From Amblyomma americanum (Eukaryota > Arthropoda > Arachnida > Ixodida > Ixodidae), in assembly GCF_052857255.1 (NCBI RefSeq), contig NC_135497.1, positions 347,030,799 to 347,094,798 on the forward strand: 64,000 bases of DNA, read 5' to 3'. Positions 22,050-32,923 of this stretch are shown piece after piece; position 1 is the first letter of the stretch, and every line of letters begins with the position of its first letter. The notes beneath the pieces were generated by a model, which was given only the letters and a program-made list of their open reading frames with translations, was not told the origin of the DNA and searched no databases. The position numbers and the translations under genes were made by a program.

Positions 22050-22730
22050 AGATCAAATCCTGGCTGGTGCAGCCCCATTTTGATGGCGGCAGTGGTGGTG
22101 GTAAAACTTTATTGGATGCACTGGGGCTGGTTTTAGAGGAGAGTGGACGGTTTCACCGCTCCCTTGCCTAGGTGGTATACTCTTCATTCCGGGCCACCAT
22201 TGGTGGTAGCCGCTGCCAGCGCTCTTTGAACCACACAACTCTAGGACTCCAGGTCCCAGCAGCTGGACAAGGTTGCCTCCCAGCCCGCTCTCGTTTGCTG
22301 ATTTACTCTCTTTATTTGCGGATTTTTCTGGCAGGCCCATACCATATGAGATGAGTCTGTCCACATCTCACAGAATTTACAGTACCTCGAAAAAGTTCTC
22401 TCTCTGTGTTTTATAATCACAGGGATTAGAAACGATCCCGTTTACAGCCTTCTGAGGTGTCGTTCTTCAGTTCTATCCCGGCCCTTGGCATGCTCTAGGA
22501 ACCTCTGCCTACTGAGTCGCAGATATGCGGTAATGTACGCATATGTGGTAAGCGGATTTGGTACAGGCACAGTCCGGGAATTCAGTGGTACTCCGGGGCA
22601 GAGGCGCTCGGGCGGCTGTGTGAGCAGCCTCATTCCCTTATATTCACTGGTGTCCGGGTACCCATACCAATTGTTTTGTTCTCTGCATTGAGCTGTGTTG
22701 CGCATTTGCTAAAATTTAGCTGGAAAGCGG
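22050..22730 (-). mobile_element. I-clade non-LTR 3' end
   Basis: The minus-strand frame at 22442-22705 contains LTTYAYITAYLRLSRQRF and HLRRLQTG, which match the segment linking RNase H to the C-terminal zinc finger in I-group ORF2. Further on, YCKFCEMW...HMVWACQ is a CCHC-type finger in a broken frame. The AATAAAGTTTTACC end sits near 22105. No catalytic domain is left. Confidence 0.6.
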
Positions 22731-23139
22731 ATCTATTCCTGCCGTTATATAATTTCGACAGGCGTGTTGAGAATCTGAAATTACGTGCGTGGCGTCGGAA
22801 TGAGTGGCTGCCAGCGCTATCGCCACTTCCTCGGCTAACGCAACTTTACTACTTTTCACCGAGAGTCCATTCCCTCGCGTAAGACCGCAACGGATCAGAT
22901 GTCCTCTTGCGTAGGGCTCGCCGGGTCTACATAATACGTGCCATTTTTGCGGCCGTAATACTTCTCTATGGCTCCAGCTCTAACTTCTCTCCTACCTTGA
23001 TTGTTCTCGGCATGCGTGTTTTTTTGTTATTGATTTAACTCGTAGTTTATCACACCGGTCTCCACTCCACTCCACTCCACTCCAGTGCCACCTACGCTTC
23101 AACCTCCGTTGCAAGAGCCATAGGTTGGTCCCGAAGTCC

Positions 23140-25353
23140 ATGCGTCTACCAATTCTGGTATGTACCCCGTTTGGGAAAAATGTTATCGCTCGAGCCGAAA
23201 AACTTCTACTACAAGCGAGAATTCTGGAGACAAGATCAACGATTAAGCGTCTGGAGAACAACATCTTCTTCGCTCAACAGGCACTAGAACGTACCCTAGC
23301 TATGGACGCCTTTGATGTCCTGCTCTACGCGAACAGTGTGGCAGCGAACACTCAGGAACAAAGACAGCAGAATCAAGAAACGAAGTTCCGGTTGCTCCTA
23401 GGGCGGCAGACAGAAGAGACAGCAACTTCTTGCGTACACAACCTGTCTTCGTACAAGCGAGACCATGCTGAACTCTCGCTTCTTAACAAGGGACTCAAAT
23501 TCATTACTGGACCCGTCCCTGATGCGAAAAGCATGACATGTGCTGTTGAGCTAGCAGTGCGAAAGATTGACGCCAGCCTACGCGACCAAGCACGTTCTCG
23601 TGCCATCGGAGCACTTTCAAAGTTACGAAAAGAAAAAGACAGCGCACTCCCACGCCCTGAAAAGGAAGCCCTCAAAAGATTACAAAAGAATGAGGCAGTC
23701 GTGATCCTTCCGGCCGGCAAGGGGAACGCCACTGTGGTGCTAGATCGGACTGAATATATAAAAAAGATTTCGGCACTTTTGGAAGACAAAAATACCTATA
23801 CAAAGATAAACCGGGACCCGACCAGAAAGATAGAAGCTGAACTTCAGAAGCTTCTCGCTGATGTATTCAAATACGTCCCCCCGTCCGACGGTCAATATAT
23901 CTACAACAAGCTACTGTGTCACAATGGCGCCGCTCCTGCCATCTACGGCGTACCAAAAGTGCACAAGGAGGGCACACCGCTCCGTCCAATTGTGGACTTT
24001 ACACGGTCCCCGTTGAACAAGCTCTCTGGCTACCTTCACCGGGTGCTGGCCCCTCTAGCGGGAAAAACCGCCACGCACGTCCGGAATGCAAGCGACTTCG
24101 TCGAGAAGCTGAAGAATGTGCCCATTGACGACACCCAAGTAATGGCTTCTTTCGATGTGAAGTCTCTGTTCACATCTGTGCCTGTGGATTTTGCGGTGGA
24201 GTGTTGCAAGAAAGCCCTGAACGAAGACACGACTTTGCCTGAACGAACCCCGATTGAAGCCGACGACCTCTGCCGACTCCTAAAATTCTGCCTCTCGAAT
24301 ACTTATTTCACCTTCAACAAGAACTTCTACAGACAGACTTTCGGAACAGCCATGGGTGCCTCAGTTTCTGCAGTATGTGCTAACCTTGCCTTAGAATCAA
24401 TAGAATCCGCAGCACTTGCCTCATTCGACCCCCCACCGCAGTTTTTTGTACGCTATGTCGATGACTGCTTCTCTGTCATCAACCGGCCAGACGTACACAT
24501 GTTTCTAGCGCACCTCAACACGTTCCAGCAAAGCATTCAGTTCACCCTAGAGGAGGAAGTGGATGGTCACATCGCTTTCCTCGACGTCCTCGTGGAACGC
24601 TCACCGCATTCTCTGCAAACCACCGTCTATCGTAAACCCACTCACACCGGAAGGTACCTAAACTTTCAGTCATCTCATCCCATCGGGCACAAGCGCTCAG
24701 TCGCGGCGTCTCTGTTCAACCGCGCATTTAGGATATGCTCAAGTCCTAAGCGCAGAGCAGCAGAAGTGAAACAGGTCAGGCAAGACCTGATACGGAACGG
24801 TTACCCAGCCCAAATACTACGATCCCAGGAACTACGCGCCTCTGCTCCGACTATCCGAACTGACGTATGCGCAAAGAAGCGAGTGCCGATTCCGTATGCC
24901 CACGGTGTGGGTGAGAACCTTGCTCGCATCTTTTCAGATTATAACATTCATGTGGCCCACGTCCCGTCGTGCAAACTTCGGCAACGACTCTTGCGAGTCA
25001 AGGACCCTCTTGACATCGATATCTTTCCAGGCGTGATCTACAAGATCCCCTGTCATGATTGCGACGCTTCCTATATCGGAGAAACAGGCAAATTCAAGAC
25101 AAGGCTCAAACAGCACCAAAATGACGTCGCCAAAGGAAAATCTATCTCAAACGCTTTGGCGCAACATGATCAAGAAACTGGCCATACCATCGACTGGGAC
25201 GCAGCACGTGTAATTGCAAAGGAAAAATCATTACCAAAACGCCTTCTCATAGAATCATTGTGCATTCAATCCACGCCAAACACGATTAACCGGACCCGTG
25301 GCAATCTCCCAGAGATATACCTGCGCACCCTTCAAAAAACTGCCCATATATAG
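23140..25353 (+). CDS. Penelope-like RT with GIY-YIG endonuclease
   Basis: 737 residues, no stops. I take ATG 23140 because the frame is open upstream to 22984 but has no earlier ATG (23125 is TTG). RT motifs are SFDVKSLFTSVP (motif A, Asp about 339), GTAMGASVSAVCANL (motif B, about 402-416), VRYVDDCF (motif C, YVDD at 440-443) and HIAFLDV. The C-terminal GIY-YIG nuclease starts at about 632 (GVIYKIP), has the linker cysteines CHDC, YIG at about 645-647, a conserved Arg near 655 and a catalytic Glu in LLIESL near 705. The combination is diagnostic of endonuclease-containing Penelope-like elements, whose RT is related to telomerase. All catalytic positions look preserved, so this copy may be active. 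The upstream repeat CTCCACTCCACTCCACTCCA at 23061-23080 is simple sequence. Confidence 0.96.
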   Translation: MRLPILVCTPFGKNVIARAEKLLLQARILETRSTIKRLENNIFFAQQALERTLAMDAFDVLLYANSVAANTQEQRQQNQETKFRLLLGRQTEETATSCVHNLSSYKRDHAELSLLNKGLKFITGPVPDAKSMTCAVELAVRKIDASLRDQARSRAIGALSKLRKEKDSALPRPEKEALKRLQKNEAVVILPAGKGNATVVLDRTEYIKKISALLEDKNTYTKINRDPTRKIEAELQKLLADVFKYVPPSDGQYIYNKLLCHNGAAPAIYGVPKVHKEGTPLRPIVDFTRSPLNKLSGYLHRVLAPLAGKTATHVRNASDFVEKLKNVPIDDTQVMASFDVKSLFTSVPVDFAVECCKKALNEDTTLPERTPIEADDLCRLLKFCLSNTYFTFNKNFYRQTFGTAMGASVSAVCANLALESIESAALASFDPPPQFFVRYVDDCFSVINRPDVHMFLAHLNTFQQSIQFTLEEEVDGHIAFLDVLVERSPHSLQTTVYRKPTHTGRYLNFQSSHPIGHKRSVAASLFNRAFRICSSPKRRAAEVKQVRQDLIRNGYPAQILRSQELRASAPTIRTDVCAKKRVPIPYAHGVGENLARIFSDYNIHVAHVPSCKLRQRLLRVKDPLDIDIFPGVIYKIPCHDCDASYIGETGKFKTRLKQHQNDVAKGKSISNALAQHDQETGHTIDWDAARVIAKEKSLPKRLLIESLCIQSTPNTINRTRGNLPEIYLRTLQKTAHI

Positions 25354-25379
25354 CTCACCTGCCCGTCCTTCGCTTCTTT

Positions 25380-25413
25380 GTGATCAAGGCACCCGTACGG
25401 GCGCCGAAACGTC
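25380..25413 (+). ncRNA. Hammerhead-ribozyme-like motif downstream of Penelope ORF
   Basis: Box 1 (GTGATCA, 25380-25386, against consensus CUGANGA) is followed by a hairpin in which 25388-25394 pairs with 25399-25405 (seven positions, one A-C mismatch, loop GTAC). GAAAC at 25406-25410 and GTC at 25411-25413 follow. The order box1-stem II-GAAA-GTC and the position match hammerheads known in Penelope-like elements. Two core bases deviate, C3 to G and G8 to C, which are pairing partners in the hammerhead fold. Stem I is weak as drawn. Activity is untested. Confidence 0.5.
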
Positions 25414-25450
25414 AATTCATTCTTATTTTCTTTGAACCTTGGCGAGTGTA

Positions 25451-27234
25451 TGTTTTCTTCATCAGTACAGTCTTTGGGAATGTCCTCTCTGTCTTCAGTT
25501 GGTGGCAGTGGTATGATCATGATCCACGAAGTCTCGTATACCAGCTTTGGTCGCCGATGACCGCATTATTTGGGTTGTTTGGTTAGCTTCGAATAGTTAT
25601 TCCAGCTTGTAATGCATTCCTAGGCGGAGATGGTGATCATTGGACGTCTTGGAGTTGAATCCAAGCGCCTTCTTGGCGGTGAAACACATAAGCACTCGCG
25701 TATTGTCCAAGTCATTTTGCACGTTAAATAACCAGAGGTAGTCTAATCTAACCTGGAGCCGTCCATTGCTGCAGCGCACACAGCCGACATGCAGAACCAC
25801 AGTTTATCCAAACTAATCCGAACTCCTCCCATGCCCAATGACACAAAAAGCCCCCATGCAGCTTCGGGGCACTAAACTTCATTTGCTGTTCCTCTTTAAT
25901 TTTTATGTTTAACTCACAGAAGGCGACTTCAATGGTCAGATTCCGCCAGAGGCTGCGTATATCGATACTGCTACTTTTTTTCACAGCGGGAAAGGTGCTC
26001 AGTAACCTCAGTGAAGAAAATAGGGCAGACTTTCAATAACAAACGCATGGAGGAAACAAGGGGGTAATTCCGCACGTTGGGACCACTTCGCTCTTTTTGA
26101 AAAAGAAAGGGGCTAAGGAACCATAGCTTTTTCAGCACCACAGGGGCTTGCCAAAGAATGTGTAGAATAGTGAGGGTTACCATCACGCAATCCTTGGCAA
26201 GCAGCACGATTACAGGTTTTTAAAATTTCTTAAGATTTATGCTGTTCAGTTTTCCTGTGGCATGGCAGGTGTTGGCAAACAGCGGACAGTAAACTACTTT
26301 AAAAGATCAGTGACGCAGCAATAGAAACGGATTAATGGTCATCTTCGCTTCCACTCAGAAGCTGCACAGAGCTTTTGACTCGGAAGTTTTCAGAAGCGTT
26401 GGAAATTGAACATGTGGGCACTCCTATGTCACCTTACCTGCTGTTTTCCATTTGCTGAAGAGCATTCCCACCTTGCTACAACAATGTGCAATGTGCGAAG
26501 CATCTCTGCAGAGGCCTTTTGGTGGTTTTACTGGCGTTCTCAGTGTATATAACATAAATGCTCACAGTATTCGCCTGCAGACAAGATATAAACTAAGTTC
26601 GTGCGTTCTCGTGAGCATGTATTCTTCATGCAATAAAACTTTTTATGGTTACGTAGACGTTCACCTTGCGTGGTTGTTGCCTTTTGCAGCGCCTATGCGC
26701 TCAAGCAAGCGGCAAAGATTCGCTGTGAAAATTAAGCAGTTGCTACAGCCGCCTCCAGTGGCTTCCAGCTGTCGCATGGCTTGCTGGATTTGACTGGCAT
26801 TCAATATCGAGCAGGCCATGAGCCAATTACAGTCATTGGACGCGAGTGTGCATATATTGGTTATTATTCCCCGCGAAGCCCTCAAGTTCACAAGAGCAAG
26901 AAGGAGAGGGATCCAAGACAAAGCCGCATTAATACGGCTTGCCATCGGTTACCGGGGCAACGTCGGTAGATGGTTGGACAGAGGTCTCAAAGTGATTCGT
27001 TCTTACTTCGACTGGCGTTCGCACGTGATAGCGGGCCACTTAGCAAACAAATTCAAATTCGGTCTTGGCTTTGCATAGACTTCTGCTCGGCCCTACGTCG
27101 GGAACAAAATCGCCTGTGGCTACTGAGCACTTCCAAAAGCGATGTGGCCGCGGGGTGCGAACACCCAGTTTCTATTGCCCCCGTTTGAAGCTGGCCCGAA
27201 AAGTTGCTATGTCCTCGTCATCGCTTTCGTGATC
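25451..27234. other. Non-coding stretch, nothing recognised
   Basis: Short frames only on both strands, none with recognisable domains. A minus frame at 26661-26945 and a plus frame at 26818-27078 overlap and are unassigned. Confidence 0.4.
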
Positions 27235-27698
27235 GCCTTCACAATCAGAGAAGTGTACAACAGCTGCCTCTTACCGGTACTCACCTCCGGGGCAGAAACG
27301 TAGAGGCTCACGAAAAGGGTTAAGCTTAAGTTAAGGACAACCCAGCGAGCCATGGAAAGAAAAATGATTGATATAACGTTAAGACACCAGAAGCGGGCAG
27401 AGTGGGTGAGGGAACAAACGCGGGTTAATGACATCCTAGTCGAAATCAAGAGCAAGAAATGGACTTGGGCAGGCCATGTAATGCGAAGGCAAGATAGCCG
27501 CAGGTCCTTACCGGTAAGGTGAGTTGGTTCTAAGAGAAAAAGCGTAGCAGGGGGCGGCAGAAGGTTAGGCGGGCGGATGAGATTAAGAAGCTTGCGCTCA
27601 AAGGATGGATGCAGATGACAAAGGACAGGGCTAATTGGAAAGGCATGGGCAAGGCATTTTCGCTGCAGTGGGTTTAGACAGGGTGATGATGATGATGA
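27235..27698 (+). mobile_element. RTE-clade 3' end, copy 1
   Basis: Shares with 41500-41960 and 51185-51560 the C-terminal coding and tail segment (ATGACATCCTAGTCGAA... to GCTGCAGTGGGT) ending in a (GATGAT)n microsatellite, the usual RTE 3' end. The frame has stops; RT is absent. Confidence 0.85.
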
Positions 27699-28190
27699 TC
27701 CACCTTAGGACAAAGCTCCTGATGATGCCAAGAAGCGCTTAAATCTACAAAAACGGATGAGGCCCCAGCTTGAGCGTCTTCACTCCTGGGGTCAGGGCTC
27801 CGCACGTCCTCAGTGTCCGGCGCAAACTGTTCCGTTCCACCCACATCAGGCTGAAGCTGGTTGCACTGTTTTGACATTGGATCAGCACCAGCTTCGGTAC
27901 ACGCAGGGAGCTGCAGGCTAACGTCAACGCGTCTCTTCTTTGTGCGGCGAAATTTCTGCGCTTGACTTTCCGCTGACCTTGTGCATATCTACAAAGGCAT
28001 AACTCACTTTTTTAAGAATTATCCATCGTGCCACAACGCGCACATGCGAGTCGCTTGCTTGAGTCGGCGTTATAGTTAACTAGAACATTTGATCACTATA
28101 CCGGCGTTGCGGACGCAGTCTTTGGCTTGGCTTAAATGCGAATTGGCTACACACGGTAATGACGATGATTCTTATGCGCTCATAATACAA

Positions 28191-28993
28191 TGTGATGACC
28201 CCCATAATGCGCAGGTCCACACGGGACGGAGAGGCAAAGAGACACCGTATGGCTCAGTTTAAACAAACAGATATATTCAATAATTATACATGATTAAGAT
28301 TCAGAGGCTGGGGCGTCCGAGCTTACGTGCCGACGACTTCATGGGGGCGATGGAGTGGCTCCGGAGTTGGGCTCGAGCGGTTGCTGGTGGTAGCTGCACG
28401 CCGTCGGGTTTCGGCGCTGAAGGCCCTCTTGGCGAACGATGTCGTCCTGAGCGTCCTTCTTCCGTACTGCTTCTCGATTTTTATATCCTCTTCTCCACAC
28501 TCCCTAGGGTGAGGACGCCCACGCCGGAGGGGAAGGAGGGGGGCTAGGGCTTTCACTTGGGCGCACAAACATACCACCGCACTTATTGTCTCGCCCCCCT
28601 CACGTGTTGAGTCCGAGGGAAAGAAGGTTGTCTTCGAGGTACCGCATACCGTCGGCTGTGGTAAGGCGCGCTCTGGCCCGCTGACAGTTCCCGCGGGTCA
28701 CCGGCCTCCATTCTCCATCCATCAACTGACACTCGCTCCTCAAGGTAAGACGCGCTCTGGCCCGCTGACAGTTCCCTTGTCCTGGAATGTGCTCGGGAGG
28801 GCCGCCCCTGGAACCGCCACGCCAATTGGGGAGGATAAGCCCGTTTCCCCGCGGCGACGGCGGCGGGTCCCTTCGTTCTGGTCGTCACTAAAAGAGCATG
28901 GCTGGGTAATTGATGATGCCGCTGTCATCTGGGTCTCCGTCTACCCCGCGCCGTCGAACGCGGAACCTCGTAGCACACACAAGGAATGTCACA
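28191..28993 (-). repeat. LTR-like repeat, left (3' in element orientation)
   Basis: 803 bp, TG...CA. Contains an internal duplication of a 31-bp GGCCCGCTGACAGTTCCC segment at about 28659-28690 and 28743-28774. Confidence 0.75.
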
Positions 28994-29442
28994 CTCGCTC
29001 ACCCTCCAGAAGAATGTTCTCCGAACATTTGAGTCCACGCAGCTCCCCTTGTCTTTCTGAATCGCCTCGCACAGTGCGTCCGACAAAACACTTTTCGCTG
29101 CACTCAACACCACTGCACAACACCATATGCCTCCGCTGTCATAACTGGCGTCTCCAGGGGCAGCGCTGAGTTTCATGTTTATCTGTAAAAGAAGATCAGT
29201 GCTGCCGGCGCCCACGCCGGAGGGGAAGAAGGGGGGGCTAGGGCTTTCACTTGGGCGCACAAACATACCACCGCACTTATTGTCTCGCCCCCCTCACGTG
29301 TTGAGTCCGAGGGAAAGAAGGTTGTCTTCGAGGTAGCGCATAGCGTCGGCTGTGGTAAGGCGCGCTCTGGCCCGCTGACAGTTCCCGCGGGTCACCGGCC
29401 TCCATTCTCCATCCATCAACTGACACTCGCTCCGAAGTGGGG

Positions 29443-30241
29443 TGACCCCCATAATGCGCAGGTCCACACGGGACGGAGAGGCAAAGAGACACCGTATGGC
29501 TCAGTTTAAACAAACAGATATATTCAATAATTATACATGATTAAGATTCAGAGGCTGGGGCGTCCGAGCTTACGAGCCGACTACTTCATGGGTGCGATGG
29601 AGTGGCTCCGGAGTTGGGCTCGAGCGGTTGCTGGTGGTAGCTGCACGCCGTCGGGTTTCGGCGCTGAAGGCCCTCTTGGCGAACGATGTCGTCCTGAGCG
29701 TCCTTCTTCCGTACTGCTTCTCGATTTTTATATCCTCTTCTCCACACTCCCTAGGGTGAGGACGCCCACGCCGGAGGGGAAGGAGGGGGGGCTAGGGCTT
29801 TCACTTGGGTGCACAAACATACCACCGCACTTATTGTCTCGCCCCCCTCACGTGTTGAGTCCGAGGGAAAGAAGGTTGTCTTCGAGGTAGCGCATAGCGT
29901 CGGCTGTGGTAAGGCGCGCTCTGGCCCGCTGACAGTTCCCGCGGGTCACCGGCCTCCATTCTCCATCCATCAACTGACACTCGCTCCTCAAGGTAAGACG
30001 CGCTCTGGCCCGCTGACAGTTCCCTTGTCCTGGAATGTGCTCGGGAGGGCCGCCCCTGGAACCGCCACGCCAATTGGGGAGGATAAGCCCGTTTCCCCGC
30101 GGCGACTGCGGCGGGTCCCTTCGTTCTGGTCGTCACTCAAAGAGCATGGCTGGGTAATTGATGATGCCGCTGTCATCTGGGTCTCCGTCTACGCCGCGCC
30201 GTCGAACGCGGAACCTCGTAGCACACACAAGGAATGTCACA
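29443..30241 (-). repeat. LTR-like repeat, right
   Basis: 799 bp, nearly identical to the left copy except for scattered substitutions and loss of the inner TGTGA terminus, suggesting recombination at the internal border. Confidence 0.75.
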
Positions 30242-30980
30242 ACAATGTAGATTCTGGTCTGCGGGAGCAAAAGGAGCCTTCACTGTTTTTTTTTCTTTTT
30301 CGTCTATATGTGAATAGATAACCTGGTAGATGCTGGCCTTCGGAGTAAAAGAAGCAGCCCTTGAAATTTTTAAAATTATTTTTCGCATATAGGTAAATAG
30401 ATATATTCTGATCTCTCTCTTGGATAAAATTCTTTTAATAGGTCTGATTTATGCCGTTATCTAAGTGGCGCAGGAAGACACAGTTTTACTGTTTCTTTTC
30501 GCCCTGAAATTAAGCAAGTGGTGTCCATACCCATTCCTAATGCGTACCAACACATACTTTCTGGATGGAAAAGTGTGCTGCATTCATTCGGGTGTCACAG
30601 TTTACTGTAAAGTAGAGAGAATGCACATCGTTGTACAGGGAATCTGTCTACACTGGTTAAAAAGGAAGACCGCACTAATTAACCATAATTGTACGTTCAT
30701 GTGTTCATCGTATTGCAAACAGTGAAGCACAATTCCCTGTACAATGAACACTAACCAGCCAGCCCCATTCACGCCGTGTAGAATGCGCGTGACGACGTCG
30801 CCTCGGTAAGACGTTTGTTTATTACTTACATTGCGATACGGTACAATGTATGGCATAAAATCTCGACTCCCATGCCTCTTAGGCTGGTAATAAGAGAGTA
30901 ATTACTCCACCCAAGCGCTAACATACGCCTATAAAGGAAGGCTATTGTAAAACTTTCTGAGAAACCTCTCAGTTAAATTC

Positions 30981-31056
30981 GTCCCGGTCGGGGGTTCGAA
31001 CCTGGGACCACCGCTTCACCGGAGCAGTCGCTCTAACAACTGAGCTAACCGAGTCG
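30981..31056 (-). repeat. tRNA-like SINE head
   Basis: On the minus strand, GGTTAGCTCAGTTGTTAGAG (A box) and GGTTCGAACCC (B box) are at tRNA spacing, with a CCGGGACGA end. The acceptor arms do not match well, so a tRNA-derived repeat is preferred over a tRNA gene. Confidence 0.55.
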
Positions 31057-32640
31057 AAAATCTTATGATAGGGCGACAGTGGATGGTAGATGTAAGACAA
31101 GAAAAGACACCAAGTGTTGGAAGCTGCGCTAATTTCGGCGAATAGGCTTAATTTATCGGAAATGGCTCAGATCCTCCCAAAGCGTAGGCCGCTTTCGACT
31201 CTAGTTTCGCCTCCAAGGCTAGGTTCGCGGAGGTATCGCTACAATCCGCCCAGCTTTCTTTCCCAGCGGAGCGGATGTTACGAAGTCGAAACCCGGCCTT
31301 TCTTCTTACGCGGTGGAATATGGTCCTTTCTGGAAGTCATATCTGTAAAACAACCGGTAAACCTACAACCACAGAAAGTCAAGAAAAAAATTTTTTTATT
31401 ATTAAAATGAATTCGCTAGGCAGGTATCGTGTCAAGATGCTTCGGTAGATGACGCCAGCTACCCCATCAACTGTCTGTAGCTATCGAGCATAAAAGCGCA
31501 CAAACGGGCTAGGCGGCCAGGCGCACCCTCCAATGGCCGAATTATTTGACCGCGTGACAAACTTACGGAGGATCTAAGGACCTCTGAACAGGGGTGGAAA
31601 GGGGGCCAGTCACCCCCCCCCCCCCCAACACTTTTCTGGAAAGGGCAACGCCCTCTCCCTCCTTCTGTTTCCAGTTTCTTGCACATGGATCAGAATTCTG
31701 ACAATTGAAACACTTCAGTTTTTGGACTCTTTTCATGCAAAGCACAGTGGGGCTGAGATATTTGGTTTCGTAGCCAGTTGTTAACATTTTGTATATGACT
31801 AACCTAAATAAGTCATGTTCCAACAGAACTTGACTGTCTGTCCCGTGTACGTGATCATGATTAGCAGGAATTATTCAAATTACGCACAAACTTTTAATGC
31901 AACTGATCACACCTCGTGCATGATGCTTCCCGTCTATAAAGCGTCCCATTCCAATTCATTTTATATTGCCGTGAATCTTTGCACTGTTTTTTCGTCGGCA
32001 CTCAAAGCTGCCGGTTTGCGGCTTTAACATTATGCTTTGTGACGCCAGATGCGACCAGACTTATCTCTATTAATCATGGCCAGGTGCAAATGCTTCCACA
32101 TTTTTCCAGATTGTTGCACATGCTTTTGGTTCTTTATCTCAAAGATTCCCTGCCTGCCTTAATTTGACCGCGGCCAAGAACTGCAAGCAATTCGATGACC
32201 GCCGAGCAAGCTTGTCGGTATCGCCGCCGTCTAGACATTCAGTTCTTTGTGGGTGCGAGTTAGCCGCTTAAAAAGTTTCTTTTAGAAGCCTTTTCGTTGT
32301 CTTCCTGACTGCTGGATTGTCGTCACCACATCGTGACAATGCATCAACCTTTGCACATTGAAAAATAAACATAATAACAACCTATGAAAACGAGCATTAA
32401 ATAAATAGCAAAATAAGCTCGATGTCCTCCCCCCCCCCCCCCCCTAACCACACCAATCAAAATCAAGTTCCAGAGTGTTGGCAGACTCCACACATAACCT
32501 TCCCTTCATTGTCAAGACAGGCTGTCATCGGGTGTAATCACATTCAGGGGCCTTGTCTACGGCTTCGTCTTCTGCGTCAATGTTTGACTTCTTGCTTTGC
32601 ATTTGAGGTAAGGAGACGTAAAGTGTATGGCACAAAAAAG
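31057..32640. other. Non-coding, downstream of the PRDM-like gene
   Basis: Contains C homopolymers at about 31613-31626 and 32429-32443 and the 32185-32320 repeat related to 14130-14250. No gene recognised. Confidence 0.4.
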
Positions 32641-32643
32641 TTA

Positions 32644-32649
32644 TTTATT
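32644..32649 (-). terminator. Polyadenylation signal AATAAA of PRDM-like gene
   Basis: AATAAA on the minus strand lies 22 bases after the stop that ends the AT-hook frame, implying that the AT-hook segment is transcribed as part of the last exon. Confidence 0.65.
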
Positions 32650-32671
32650 CAGTAGAGAACGCTGCATCTCA

Positions 32672-32923
32672 CTACACCGTTGACGCATCATGCGCTACAT
32701 CTGCACGTGGTCGGCCTCGACGTGGCTTCAATCCTTGCTGCGGTAGTGCAAGTCCCGTAGGCTTCTGCGGTCTCGACGTTGACGCATCTTGCGCTTCTGC
32801 TTTACGTGGTCGACCTCGGCCCCGCTTCACTCCTCCTTCCAGCGGTGTTGTGTTCCTCGGTCGTACCTTTGGCGCACTTCCGTCTGCCCTTAAGCGTGGC
32901 CGTCCTCGGCCCGGCTTCAATGC
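32672..32923 (-). CDS. In-frame AT-hook extension after TAA (83 codons)
   Basis: Directly after TAA 32924-32926 the same frame stays open for 83 codons to TAG at 32672. It encodes three AT-hook cores in about 30-residue repeats: PGRGRPRLR, RGRGRPRKAE and PRRGRPRADV. AT-hooks bind the minor groove of AT-rich DNA. Exact frame continuity, repeated function-like motifs and the following AATAAA argue that this was, or is, the protein's C-terminus. Options are stop readthrough, alternative splicing past the TAA, a recent nonsense mutation, or a sequence error. TAA followed by G is not a classic leaky context. Confidence 0.6.
   Translation of the reverse strand, partial: ALKPGRGRPRLRADGSAPKVRPRNTTPLEGGVKRGRGRPRKAEAQDASTSRPQKPTGLALPQQGLKPRRGRPRADVAHDASTV

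Larger units (their letters stand above)
22984..25450 (+). mobile_element. Penelope-like retroelement
   Basis: Contains an intact RT plus GIY-YIG ORF (23140-25353) and, 27 bases after it, a hammerhead-ribozyme-like motif, both known features of Penelope-like elements. No long terminal direct repeats were found by eye, so the 5' end is uncertain. The reading frame is open but lacks Met from 22984 to 23139. Confidence 0.9.
28191..30241 (-). mobile_element. LTR-only composite (possible terminal-repeat element without genes)
   Basis: Two about 800-bp direct repeats (28191-28993 and 29443-30241, about 98% alike by eye) enclose 215 bp of unique sequence and a 225-bp partial third copy (29209-29433, matching 28516-28739). 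The outer ends form an inverted TGTGA/TCACA and are flanked by a 4-bp duplication ACAA (28187-28190, 30242-30245). The right repeat lacks its inner TGTGA. In minus orientation the repeats carry TATA- and polyadenylation-like AT-rich elements. No coding domain exists, so it resembles a TRIM-type or internally deleted LTR retrotransposon. Confidence 0.75.

Noticed and set aside
23125..23139. Upstream start (TTG) for the Penelope-like ORF
   Set aside because: Not an ATG in a eukaryotic context; the first in-frame ATG is 23140.
30981..31056. Functional tRNA gene
   Set aside because: A and B boxes are present, but the acceptor arms do not pair as in a tRNA; similar heads occur in tick SINEs.
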